In this document: positions 26,745 through 34,990 of the stretch, piece after piece
Position numbering within the stretch: the first letter of the stretch is position 1
Layout: each line of letters opens with the position of its first letter
From: BJGN01 sp041159865
GTDB taxonomy: Bacteria > Bacteroidota > Bacteroidia > Chitinophagales > Saprospiraceae
Assembly (NCBI GenBank): GCA_041159865.1
Contig: JBEAXK010000015.1
Span: forward strand, 1 to 64,000
Direction of reading: 5' to 3'
DNA: 64,000 nt
The notes under the pieces: generated by a model
Database searches by the model: none
What the model saw: only the letters and a program-made list of their open reading frames with translations
What the model was told of the DNA's origin: nothing
Program-made: the position numbers and the translations under genes

Positions 26745-26771
26745 TTTTGAATCCATCATAAACCTGCCCAC

Positions 26772-27536
26772 ATGGCCGTTGAAAAAACAGTAGCTGAAAA
26801 GTTGAAAATGCTCTACGAGCTTCAACAAATAGACTCTAAAATAGACCAAATTGCCGTACTTAGAGGCGAATTACCCATAGAGGTGAGCGACTTGGAAGAT
26901 GAAATTGTAGGACTTGATACGCGTATCGAAAAAGCAAAGTCAATTATAGAGGATCATACACGAAATGCCGCACAATATGATGCTTCTATCAAAGAATCTG
27001 AAAGTCTGATTATTCGTTATCAAACTCAACTTGATAATGTAAAAAATAATAGAGAATTTGAAGCGCTAACCAAAGAGTTAGAACTTCAAAAATTGGAAAT
27101 TCAATTATCTGAGAGAAGAAAAAAGAATGTCTTAGTAGAAATTGAAAATAAAAAAGAAGCGTTGGCAACGAGTGTTGCTAAAAGAGAAGTAAAACAAAAA
27201 GAGTTAGATCAGAAGAAGATTGAACTCGATGATATTATTGCAAAGACGAACGATGAAGAAAATGCACTTCGTAAACGTTCTGTAAAAGCGAGAAATGGAA
27301 TCGAAGAAAGATTGATAAAGTCCTACGACAAAATAAGAAGCTCTTATAGAAATGGTCTGGCAGTCGTAACTATTCAAAGAGATTCCTGTGGTGGTTGTTT
27401 TAATAAAATTCCACCTCAGGTGAAATTAGAAATTTTTACTTGTAAAAATATCATGGCTTGTGAACATTGTGGTAGAATTTTGGTAGATGAATTTACCATT
27501 GAAATGAATGCTAAAGAGGCAGGTTCTAAAGCTTAA
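26772..27536 (+). CDS. Coiled-coil C4 zinc-ribbon protein (DUF164/CT398-like)
   Basis: The 254-residue protein is a long helical hairpin rich in Lys, Glu and Gln (residues about 10-195) followed by a C-terminal zinc ribbon with Cys pairs in SCGGCFNKIPPQV and MACEHCGRILVDE. Members are thought to bind nucleic acids or act as adaptors. The pair Nif3-like plus this zinc-ribbon gene is conserved in distant bacteria, for example mycobacteria, which argues for a shared function. The gap to the Nif3-like gene is 27 bp and a strong terminator follows. Confidence 0.93.
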   Translation: MAVEKTVAEKLKMLYELQQIDSKIDQIAVLRGELPIEVSDLEDEIVGLDTRIEKAKSIIEDHTRNAAQYDASIKESESLIIRYQTQLDNVKNNREFEALTKELELQKLEIQLSERRKKNVLVEIENKKEALATSVAKREVKQKELDQKKIELDDIIAKTNDEENALRKRSVKARNGIEERLIKSYDKIRSSYRNGLAVVTIQRDSCGGCFNKIPPQVKLEIFTCKNIMACEHCGRILVDEFTIEMNAKEAGSKA

Positions 27537-27559
27537 TATACAACCTTTTTTCTCCTGTC

Positions 27560-27606
27560 AGGGATATCCATTCATAGTAAAGTTATGATTGGATATCCCT
27601 TTTTTT
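27560..27606 (+). terminator. Rho-independent terminator after the zinc-ribbon gene
   Basis: AGGGATATCCA and TGGATATCCCT pair perfectly over 11 bp around a 19-nt AT-rich loop and are followed by seven T. It ends the flippase-heptose-Nif3-zinc-ribbon run. Confidence 0.88.
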
Positions 27607-27691
27607 GTTTTATTAATTTATTTGCTCTTAAAACCTGTCTTTTGCTTCAAAAGAATTATATTTAATAACTTAATAACCTAAAAATAGAAAA

Positions 27692-28309
27692 ATGAAGAAA
27701 ATATTGCTTCTTGTCTTAGTTGCCTGTTCCTTTGGCCAAAATATTTATGGACAATGGGTAAAATTATTCGAAGGAGAACACTTAAAAGCCTGGCGACCAA
27801 GTGAAAACCCCGAAACTTTTAAATTGACTGAAGGTTCTTTAACCGTCCACGGGCCGCGTGCTCATCTTTTTTATGAAGGTTCTCTAGCCAATCATAATTT
27901 TAAAGATTTTGAACTAAAGGTACAAATTATGACTTTCCCTCAAGCAAATTCAGGCCTATATATTCATACCGAATTTTTAGAGAAAGCATGGCCTTCAAAA
28001 GGTTATGAAATACAAGTTAATAATTCACAAAGTGACTGGAGACGTACTGCCAGCCTTTATAACATAGTGGATGTAGCCGAAGTAAATACCCCTGATAATG
28101 AATGGTTCGAGTTGCACGTTACTGTAAAAGGCAAACGAATTGTCACCAGAATAAACGGGGTAACAATTGTTGATTACACAGAACCTAAAACTCCTTTAAG
28201 AAAAGAAGGTCAACTTCAACGAATTCTTAGTAGTGGAACAATTGCTATACAAGGCCATGATCCAAATAGTAAGGTTAATTATAAAGACCTGATGGTAAAA
28301 ATAAACTGA
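27692..28309 (+). CDS. DUF1080 (3-keto-disaccharide hydrolase-like) secreted protein
   Basis: The 205-residue protein has a signal peptide ending near residue 21 (FGQNIYGQ) and a single DUF1080 domain with a concanavalin-like beta-sandwich: WVKLFEGEHLKAWR, FELKVQIMTFPQANSGLYIHTEFLEKAWPSKGYEIQVNNS, EWFELHVTVKGKRIVTRINGVTIVDYTEP and GTIAIQGHDPNSKVNYKDLMVK. Some DUF1080 members in Bacteroidota hydrolyse 3-keto sugars; activity here is inference. It is flanked by terminators on both sides, so it is a single-gene transcript. Confidence 0.9.
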   Translation: MKKILLLVLVACSFGQNIYGQWVKLFEGEHLKAWRPSENPETFKLTEGSLTVHGPRAHLFYEGSLANHNFKDFELKVQIMTFPQANSGLYIHTEFLEKAWPSKGYEIQVNNSQSDWRRTASLYNIVDVAEVNTPDNEWFELHVTVKGKRIVTRINGVTIVDYTEPKTPLRKEGQLQRILSSGTIAIQGHDPNSKVNYKDLMVKIN

Positions 28310-28332
28310 AAGTCTCAGAACTTTTAACTAAT

Positions 28333-28363
28333 AAAAAAGGGGGATTGATTATCCCCCTTTTTT
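28333..28363. terminator. Bidirectional terminator between DUF1080 and ompH genes
   Basis: AAAAAAGGGGGAT and ATCCCCCTTTTTT form a 13-bp stem around TGATT, with A and T runs on both sides, between two convergent genes. Confidence 0.9.
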
Positions 28364-28386
28364 ATTGGTTAAATAATTGAAATTCT

Positions 28387-28911
28387 TTATTTAGTTACCG
28401 GAATGGCAATCATTTTGGTCCTGACCAGATTGGTGATATCCTCAGATTCTGGGGTAAATAAAAGGGCGTTAAAAGCACTGGTATCAAATACCATAACAAA
28501 GCCATTTTCTTTACAAACCTCTTTAATTTTAGCCGTAATCTTATCAACAATAGGTTTTAACAACTCTTCTCTTCTTACTTGAAGTTTTTGTTGTATTTCT
28601 TGCTCAAAAGCCTGAATTGCTTCTTGTTCCTTCTGCAATAATTCCTGTTGTTCCTTTTCTTTAATAGGAGCAAGATTTCCCGCTTGCTGCTCTTTCATAA
28701 AAGCAATATAATTGTTCTTAAATTTTTCCGCCATCGCCTGACCTTGTGCAACCAAGGTATTTTGATATTCTTCCAAATCAATATCTGCTTTTCGCGTGTC
28801 TGTCAAAGATGTCAAAAAAGCACTAAAGTTCATGTGACCGTAACGCTGTGCGTTTAATTGTACACCTGAAACAATGAGTAGAGAAAGCAAAAGTATTCTA
28901 AGCATTTTCAT
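28387..28911 (-). CDS. OmpH/Skp family periplasmic chaperone
   Basis: The 174-residue protein has a signal peptide to about residue 21 (LLIVSGVQLNAQ) and a long helical region (about 35-125) rich in Gln, Glu and Lys forming the tentacle coiled coil, then KEVCKENGFVMVFDTS near 130-145, a family signature. Skp holds unfolded outer-membrane proteins in the periplasm. The length fits. It lies 57 bp after the glucosaminidase gene on the same strand. Confidence 0.92.
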   Translation of the reverse strand: MKMLRILLLSLLIVSGVQLNAQRYGHMNFSAFLTSLTDTRKADIDLEEYQNTLVAQGQAMAEKFKNNYIAFMKEQQAGNLAPIKEKEQQELLQKEQEAIQAFEQEIQQKLQVRREELLKPIVDKITAKIKEVCKENGFVMVFDTSAFNALLFTPESEDITNLVRTKMIAIPVTK

Positions 28912-28968
28912 TTTTTTTTAATAAGAACGACAAAAATAATCGATATCTTTTGATTTATGCCATAAATA

Positions 28969-29724
28969 TTAAAAGATTAATTTTTTATCTCCATTTTCAG
29001 CCCCTATTTTCTCTAATTCATATCGTTTTATGACTGAAATTAACTTTTCTGCATACCTTTTATCTGTAGCGTATCCAGATGTATGTAGGCCTTTTGCCCA
29101 GGAAATAAAGTCTTCATTTCCAAAATTTTTCAGATGTTTATAACGACCCTGAGATATTAATAAACTGTGAGCCCTGTAACTTTCCCATGCAGTAGGGAAA
29201 ACAATAAAAAAATCCTTATGACTATCGTCACTGAAATTGATACAATGACCCTTTTTACATTTACTGGAAAAACATTTGATGCCAAAATGATTATTTGCTT
29301 CTTTAACCAATCGGGAAGATCCAGTCTGACTTTCCAAGATACCTTGTGCCAGAGTAATACTGGCAGGAATACCAAATTTTTCCTCCTCTTTGAGTGCTAC
29401 ATGTTTAAATCGCTCAATATATTTCTCTGTCTGATTTAACTTTTCAACTTCCTTTAGTATTTCTGTTGAAACAACATTAGATTTCGGTTTTAATTCATTA
29501 TTTTCTTCTATTTTTTCATCTATCCCCAATCCAGGCATAAATGAAGCTCTATCCATGTTTATCCTGGAATCCTTTTCTACAGCATTATCTGATGCTACAT
29601 TTACGTAATTTACAAAAATATAAATCATTAATACCCCAAGTAAAGCCCAATGAAACCAAAACTTAGGTGCTTTCGATGTTTTTGACCTTTCATAAGATCC
29701 ATAATAAAGAGACGATTTTTTCAT
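28969..29724 (-). CDS. Membrane-anchored glucosaminidase (GH73/FlgJ-like) domain protein
   Basis: The 251-residue protein has a membrane anchor at about residues 25-43 (FWFHWALLGVLMIYIFVNYV), a linker, and a glucosaminidase domain from about 110: IPASITLAQGILESQTGSSRL with the catalytic Glu, ANNHFGIKCFSSKCKKGHC, FPTAWESYRAHSLLIS and GYATDKRYAEKLISVI. It should cut the glycan strands of peptidoglycan from the periplasmic side. The two Cys pairs may form disulfides. Next to ompH on the same strand. Confidence 0.93.
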   Translation of the reverse strand: MKKSSLYYGSYERSKTSKAPKFWFHWALLGVLMIYIFVNYVNVASDNAVEKDSRINMDRASFMPGLGIDEKIEENNELKPKSNVVSTEILKEVEKLNQTEKYIERFKHVALKEEEKFGIPASITLAQGILESQTGSSRLVKEANNHFGIKCFSSKCKKGHCINFSDDSHKDFFIVFPTAWESYRAHSLLISQGRYKHLKNFGNEDFISWAKGLHTSGYATDKRYAEKLISVIKRYELEKIGAENGDKKLIF

Positions 29725-29781
29725 GGCGCATATATTTAAAACAAATATAAAACAATTTGTTTTAAATAAAAGAAAAATGTT

Positions 29782-31437
29782 TTATTTTTTTAAATATAAT
29801 CGGGTTTGTGTAGCTCCAGTAGCGAGACGTACCCTAATTGCATATACTCCAACAGGTAACTCAGGAGATAAACTGATAAAATTATCCCCTTTATGGAGAG
29901 TCCCTCTGTAAACAATTCTCTGATCAAACCAAATGATTACTTCTCCATTTTCTTGAAATCCAATTAGGTGAATTTGACCATCTCCAGGATTTGGGAATAA
30001 ACTAAAAAAGGGAATTTCAATTTTTTCTTTTACGGATGTTACAGATAAAGGAAAATACCCCAAAAAACCACTATATCTGTTAGAAAAGGGCAAATCATCG
30101 CTTTTTACTTCAACTTTTCCCCTGTAAACACCAGAAAACAATAAAGATTGCTTATCGAACTGTTTAAATAGAACAGGAAATGCATTCCCATCACCCGAAA
30201 AAGTGTATATAGACTGAGGCTTACCCTCTGTTATCGTCCATTGTGAAATAAACGAATGAAAAGAATTCAGGGGTTCCAAAGGGTCCCCTTGCCATTTTAA
30301 CTTACCTAAAGAATAGCCACCTAACCAAATAAAATGATCAGATTTATAAATAGCCAAAGGAGCCTGAACATTTTCACCCCCCAGGATAGAAGCCCATTTT
30401 AAATTTCCAAAAAAATTTGTTTTCAATATAAAAATATCTGATAATCCGTCCTGTGATTGCAGAACCGTATTCTCTCCTATTTTCATAACTCCAGCAAGTG
30501 CTCCAGACAAATAAATATCTCCATTTTTCTCATCCATGTAAGTAACCAAAACTCTTTGTTCGTAAACACCTCCTATTTTTGAAAGTTTTTCCAATCCCAG
30601 TCCATCTCTTTTAAGTTGAACCAGAAATATATCCCAATCTCTGGTTAAAGCAATTTCCGTGAGGGAGTCAACTACAATATCCCGATCAAAATTTCCTGCT
30701 ATAAAAATAGAATTTCCCCAGATATGCAAGGAAACAGCGTACGCCTGATTCACAGAAATACTTCCAGAAAATGCCCTTACTTTTTTAACTTTCCCAGTTA
30801 GAATATCAAGGATTCCTACAAAAACAGAAGATTCACCTATTCCAAGGAGCGTTTGTCCATCGTCAAAAACAATATTATCATGAAAGCTGCCACAGAGTAT
30901 AATTTCATCTTTAGATTCGTCCAACAGCATTTCACCCCAGTCTTTCCAGCTACTTCCTTGAAAAAGAGAAATCCATAATACCTCTCCCTTTTCATTTATT
31001 CTGGCTAGAAAGATAGCCTTAGAATTACCCTCCGTTACCAAGATCCTTTGCCCAAGTTGAATCCGTTCTGTAAAACTTCCAGCCAGGATTAATTCGCCAT
31101 TTGCCAAGTATTTTACATCAAATAAAATATCATTTCTCGAACCTCCCCAAGACAGAATCAGATTAAATCGTCCTTCCTTCCATTTTCCCAAAAAAATATC
31201 ATTTTCCCCCTCAGATGACCAGATTTTCGAATTATCCTTCCAAATACCCTTATAATTTCCTGCTGCAAGGGTATCTCCATCCGAATTCTTAAAGAAGGAG
31301 ACCATTTCAATATCTCCATCTATAGACAGGATATATGGAATTTTGAGTCCCTGAGCATTCAATGGCTTAATATTAATAAAAAGGAGTAGCAGGAATAAGA
31401 GCACAAATGTTGAAAATTGCTGTAATTTGCTGTCCAT
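29782..31437 (-). CDS. T9SS-exported beta-propeller-like surface protein
   Basis: About 551 residues from the ATG at 31437, which precedes the signal peptide FSTFVLLFLLLLFINIKPLNAQ (an ATG 18 nt upstream is also in frame). The body consists of repeated blade-like segments such as NGELILAGSFTERIQLGQ, KDEIILCGSFHDNIVFDDGQ, SIFIAGNFDRDIVVDS and GDIYLSGALAGVMKIGE, typical of SBBP-type repeats. The last about 75 residues (FSLFPNPGDGQIHLIG...GVYAIRVRLATGATQTRLYLKK) form a T9SS type A sorting domain. The function of the propeller is unknown. It is divergent from the TPR lipoprotein gene with only about 35 bp between starts. Confidence 0.88.
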   Translation of the reverse strand: MDSKLQQFSTFVLLFLLLLFINIKPLNAQGLKIPYILSIDGDIEMVSFFKNSDGDTLAAGNYKGIWKDNSKIWSSEGENDIFLGKWKEGRFNLILSWGGSRNDILFDVKYLANGELILAGSFTERIQLGQRILVTEGNSKAIFLARINEKGEVLWISLFQGSSWKDWGEMLLDESKDEIILCGSFHDNIVFDDGQTLLGIGESSVFVGILDILTGKVKKVRAFSGSISVNQAYAVSLHIWGNSIFIAGNFDRDIVVDSLTEIALTRDWDIFLVQLKRDGLGLEKLSKIGGVYEQRVLVTYMDEKNGDIYLSGALAGVMKIGENTVLQSQDGLSDIFILKTNFFGNLKWASILGGENVQAPLAIYKSDHFIWLGGYSLGKLKWQGDPLEPLNSFHSFISQWTITEGKPQSIYTFSGDGNAFPVLFKQFDKQSLLFSGVYRGKVEVKSDDLPFSNRYSGFLGYFPLSVTSVKEKIEIPFFSLFPNPGDGQIHLIGFQENGEVIIWFDQRIVYRGTLHKGDNFISLSPELPVGVYAIRVRLATGATQTRLYLKK

Positions 31438-31472
31438 AACTAAATGTCTGATCAATGTCCTATATAGTTAGA

Positions 31473-32477
31473 ATGGAAAAAGACCTCGTCAAGTTTACCT
31501 TTATTACCTTATTATTTATTTATGGCTGCAAAAATAAAAATACGCAGGCATTTCCTTCAAATCTTTCATCCTTTGACAAAAAACTTGAAAATATAAATCA
31601 AGCGATAAAAGAGGCAGCAAAGAAGGATAGTTTATACATTGAAAGAGGCATTATTTTTTTAGAAAACGAAAAATATGAAGAGGCTATTGTAGATTTTATG
31701 TATGCTTGGAAACTGGATTCTTCTCATCCAAAAGCTTTACATAAATTATCTGAAACCTATTTAGCTTATTTTAAATCATATGAGGCGCTTCAAATATTAA
31801 AAGAAGCAAGCAAAAGATTCCCAGAATCTGCAGAAACAATGCGACAGCTTGCTAAACTGCAACTTATTTTAAAGCAATATGAGGAAGGATTCAGATCGCT
31901 GGAAAAGGCAAGAAAGATAGGTGATGGAATACCTGAAACCGCTTTTTTAACGGGTTTATTTTTCAAAGAAACGGGTGATACTGCCAGAGCCATTAATAGT
32001 TTACAGGAAGCCATTGAAGGTGATCCCGATATTGAGGATGCATGGATTATACTGGGGCAGCTACAAGAAGCAAAAGGCAATCTTATTGCAGGAAAATATT
32101 ACGAATCTGCTTTGCAGCGAGATCCAAATAATGAACAAGCCTTGATGGCAAAAGCCAATTTCCTGGCAAGGAATAATGATTTGGTTGGAGCCCTTTTGAT
32201 ATTCAAAAAAATGCAAAAACTTGACTCTCAAAATGTTGACTCCTATTTTAATGCAGGATTGATTTATCTCGACTTGGATTCAATTAAAGAAGCATCTCTC
32301 TCTTTTAACAAAGCTGTTTCTTTAAATCCTCTGCTTGTAGAAGGTCAATATTATTGTGGCTTGAGTGCAGAATGGTTAGGAGAATTTGAAAAAGCAAGAA
32401 AATTCTATCAAACGGCTCTCCGGCTCGCTCCTGACTACAAAGACCCACAAGAAGGACTAATTCGTATAAATAAATAA
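31473..32477 (+). CDS. TPR-repeat lipoprotein
   Basis: About 334 residues from the second Met; the signal MEKDLVKFTFITLLFIYGC ends in a lipobox-like cysteine. From about residue 60 onward there are about eight TPR units (YEEAIVDFMYAWKLDSSHPKALHKLSETYLA, ARAINSLQEAIEGDPDIEDAWIILGQL, GKYYESALQRDPNNEQALMAKA and others). It is probably an outer-membrane or periplasmic scaffold. No catalytic domain is present and I do not recognise a specific family. Confidence 0.85.
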   Translation: MEKDLVKFTFITLLFIYGCKNKNTQAFPSNLSSFDKKLENINQAIKEAAKKDSLYIERGIIFLENEKYEEAIVDFMYAWKLDSSHPKALHKLSETYLAYFKSYEALQILKEASKRFPESAETMRQLAKLQLILKQYEEGFRSLEKARKIGDGIPETAFLTGLFFKETGDTARAINSLQEAIEGDPDIEDAWIILGQLQEAKGNLIAGKYYESALQRDPNNEQALMAKANFLARNNDLVGALLIFKKMQKLDSQNVDSYFNAGLIYLDLDSIKEASLSFNKAVSLNPLLVEGQYYCGLSAEWLGEFEKARKFYQTALRLAPDYKDPQEGLIRINK

Positions 32478-32530
32478 CCTTTTTTACTGAAACACCTTAT
32501 AATATCGTATATTGTATTAAATACTCAATT

Positions 32531-33940
32531 ATGAAATTAACCTTTTGCGGAGGTGTTCAGGATGTAACAGGAAGTTCTCACTTGGTTACCTTGGATAGTG
32601 GATATACCCTTTTATTAGATTGTGGTCTTTATCAAGGCAACCGACCCGAAATGGAAAATTTTAATCAGGAATGGCTTTTTGATCCATCAAAAATAGACTG
32701 CCTGATACTTTCACATGCACATATTGATCATTGTGGACGAATTCCAAAATTAGTAAAGGATGGTTTCAAAGGAAGTATTTATTGTACCCATGCCACTCGG
32801 GATTTAGCTCATATTTTATTGTTAGATAGTGCCTTCATTCAAGAAAAAGATGCTGAATTTTTCCATAAAAGAAGGTCTCGAAATGCTGGCTATCAAGATC
32901 GTGATTTCCATGAACCATTATATAGAAGTAAAGATGTAGCACCCGCTCTAGAACTTTTTATTACCGTTGGCTACGATAGATGGATAACCATAAACGAACA
33001 AGTCTCTTTCCTGTTTTCTGATGCAGGGCATATTCTTGGAAGTGCTGGCGTGACCCTACGTATCATTGAAAATAAAATAGAGAAATTACTTGGATTTACA
33101 GGAGATATAGGTCGCCCGGAAAGACCTATTTTGAGGGATCCTAAACCACTTCCTCCCGTTGACTTTTTAATATCAGAGTCAACATACGGAAATAAAGAAC
33201 ATGATTCTAATCCCAGAGAAATGGAAAAATTTCTTCAGATTTTAACAGAAACATGTGTTGAAAAAGGAGGCAAAGTGATTATTCCAGCCTTTAGCGTTGG
33301 CAGAACCCAGGAGTTGCTGTTTATTTTAGACCAACTTGAAAACGAGGGTAAATTACCCCTCGTTCCTGTTTTTGTTGACAGCCCTTTAGCTGTCAATGCT
33401 ACCATGGTTTATGCTTCTCATCCTGAATGCTTTGATGAGGATTTAACAGAATATTTACTAATGGATGACAATCCTTTTGGATTTAAAAGACTTAAATATA
33501 TTCGAAAACAAGCAGATTCCATGACCTTAAATGAATTAAAAGGTCCCGCTATCATCATAAGTGCTTCAGGCATGATTAATGCTGGAAGAATAAAACATCA
33601 TGTAGCACATGCTATTGAAAATCCAAATAATACTATTTTAATCGTAGGATATTGCTCCCCCTTTACCCCAGGTGGAAAGTTGCGTGCAGGTGCTGAATAC
33701 ATTTATTTGCTGGGGCATAAAATGGAAGTCAAAGCTAATATTGAAGTTTTAGATTCCTTTTCCGCACATGGGGATAGACTTGAAATGCTCGAATATCTTA
33801 AAAATCAAAAGGGACAGGTGAAAAAACTATTTTTAGTTCATGGGGAACACGAAGCGAAAAAGGAATTCGCCAGATTGTTATCCACTTACGGTCTTCCAGA
33901 AGCCATTATACCAACTTCAGGTGAAGAATTTATTATGTAG
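32531..33940 (+). CDS. MBL-fold beta-CASP ribonuclease-like protein
   Basis: The 469-residue metallo-beta-lactamase-fold nuclease has HxHxDH in LILSHAHIDHCGRIP (about 55-69), the following His in FSDAGHILGSAGV, Asp in LLGFTGDIGRP, the beta-CASP insert (FISESTYGNKEH, IIPAFSVGRTQELLF, PVFVDSPLAVNAT, IIISASGMINAGRIKHHVAH) and a C-terminal RMMBL segment with DSFSAHGDRLEMLEYL and KKLFLVHGEHEAKKEF. All metal ligands look intact. Relatives are endo/exoribonucleases acting in RNA processing, like CPSF-73. It ends 2 bp from the next, convergent gene. Confidence 0.94.
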   Translation: MKLTFCGGVQDVTGSSHLVTLDSGYTLLLDCGLYQGNRPEMENFNQEWLFDPSKIDCLILSHAHIDHCGRIPKLVKDGFKGSIYCTHATRDLAHILLLDSAFIQEKDAEFFHKRRSRNAGYQDRDFHEPLYRSKDVAPALELFITVGYDRWITINEQVSFLFSDAGHILGSAGVTLRIIENKIEKLLGFTGDIGRPERPILRDPKPLPPVDFLISESTYGNKEHDSNPREMEKFLQILTETCVEKGGKVIIPAFSVGRTQELLFILDQLENEGKLPLVPVFVDSPLAVNATMVYASHPECFDEDLTEYLLMDDNPFGFKRLKYIRKQADSMTLNELKGPAIIISASGMINAGRIKHHVAHAIENPNNTILIVGYCSPFTPGGKLRAGAEYIYLLGHKMEVKANIEVLDSFSAHGDRLEMLEYLKNQKGQVKKLFLVHGEHEAKKEFARLLSTYGLPEAIIPTSGEEFIM

Positions 33941-33942
33941 AA

Positions 33943-34665
33943 TTACTTATTGCTTTGAATCTTATTTAAGAGTAACTGTGCCTTTATGAGGAAGTCCGCA
34001 TGATGATTATTCCATTCATTATAAATCATCATAAGACGAGCTGCATCCCAGGCAGCTGATTTAGGGACAATTTGTCTGGCAGCAATTGGGTGCAGCCAAT
34101 ATTCAAGATTATTACTCTTCAAATGTGATTTATCCAACCTAAAATTAATGATAACGGATAATTTATTTAAAGAAAACAAATATTCAGTTGTTTTATTTAA
34201 CTCTTTCTGAAGATCAATAACATTCCAGTTACCAAAATCAGCACCGCAACGCTCACACAAAAAAAGATCTCTGCGACCATCAAAAACGATAAGATCATCA
34301 AAATCATATTTATGAAAATTCTTATCTAAAAAATTTCTAATGTGTAATTTGGCATTCTTTAGTTTATTAAATTCAAAAGAAAGGCGATCTTCAGATAATT
34401 TGAAATTTTCGTCAAAAGGCTTGGTTTGACCTGTATTAAGGTTGAAAACCTCTTTATTCCTGGACAATGTATGTCCTAATTCATTAATTTCAGAATATAC
34501 ATTAACAATGTCTACAGGTGCATTGTTAATCCAGCTTTCAAGAAAAAGCTTTTTAGATCCAATTTCAAATACTAAAAAAGCAATTTCACTGATTGCATAG
34601 AAATTAGGATATCCTCCATAGATATTACCATATTTAAGCTCCAAAAAGGCTATATTCCTATTCAC
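33943..34665 (-). CDS. Hypothetical protein, probable inactive DEDDh exonuclease-like fold
   Basis: I do not recognise this 240-residue protein with certainty. Its pattern resembles KapD-like DEDDh exonucleases: a first strand NIAFLELKYG followed by ISEIAFLVFE, a middle LIVFDGRRDLFLCERCG then WNVIDLQKEL, and a last helix KSAAWDAARLMMIY. If aligned so, the first catalytic pair D-x-E becomes E-x-K and the last motif H-x4-D keeps D but has K for H, so activity should be lost; the middle Asp (GRRD) is kept. The Cys pair CERC is unexplained. It lies downstream of hflX on the same strand and converges on the beta-CASP gene. Confidence 0.55.
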   Translation of the reverse strand: MNRNIAFLELKYGNIYGGYPNFYAISEIAFLVFEIGSKKLFLESWINNAPVDIVNVYSEINELGHTLSRNKEVFNLNTGQTKPFDENFKLSEDRLSFEFNKLKNAKLHIRNFLDKNFHKYDFDDLIVFDGRRDLFLCERCGADFGNWNVIDLQKELNKTTEYLFSLNKLSVIINFRLDKSHLKSNNLEYWLHPIAARQIVPKSAAWDAARLMMIYNEWNNHHADFLIKAQLLLNKIQSNK

Positions 34666-34990
34666 TTTTTGTGTGTATTCTGGGTTTCGGATTTACCAAG
34701 ACCACCTTGAGAAAAACCGGGAAAAAATTTTCGTTTGCAAGATAAAAAAAAACAACAAATAATTTGCATTAATGTTGCTTTAAATATTTTTAAATAAAAC
34801 AAAGCTATTTGATTAACAAACTATTAAATGCAAAAAGGCTCTAAAATAGTTATCTAAAAAAAATAATTTTTAGGGTTTTAGAAAAATCGTATACCCTTGG
34901 ATTTTCCTAAAAATCATCTTGTCTTTCTGCCCATTAAATAATTAAAGGTAAAAATCCCATTTAAAATAATCATTTTTAAATAAATGAGAA
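34666..34990. other. 325-bp AT-rich intergenic region between hflX and the exonuclease-like gene
   Basis: No credible coding frame, tRNA or repeat is visible. An imperfect hairpin spans 34867-34913 (TTTTTAGG/CCTAAAAA arms with a further GAAAATC/GATTTTC pairing inside). The promoter of the minus-strand gene that starts at 34665 should lie here; a TATCTTG near 34733 is only a weak match to the Bacteroidota -7 box. Confidence 0.5.
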
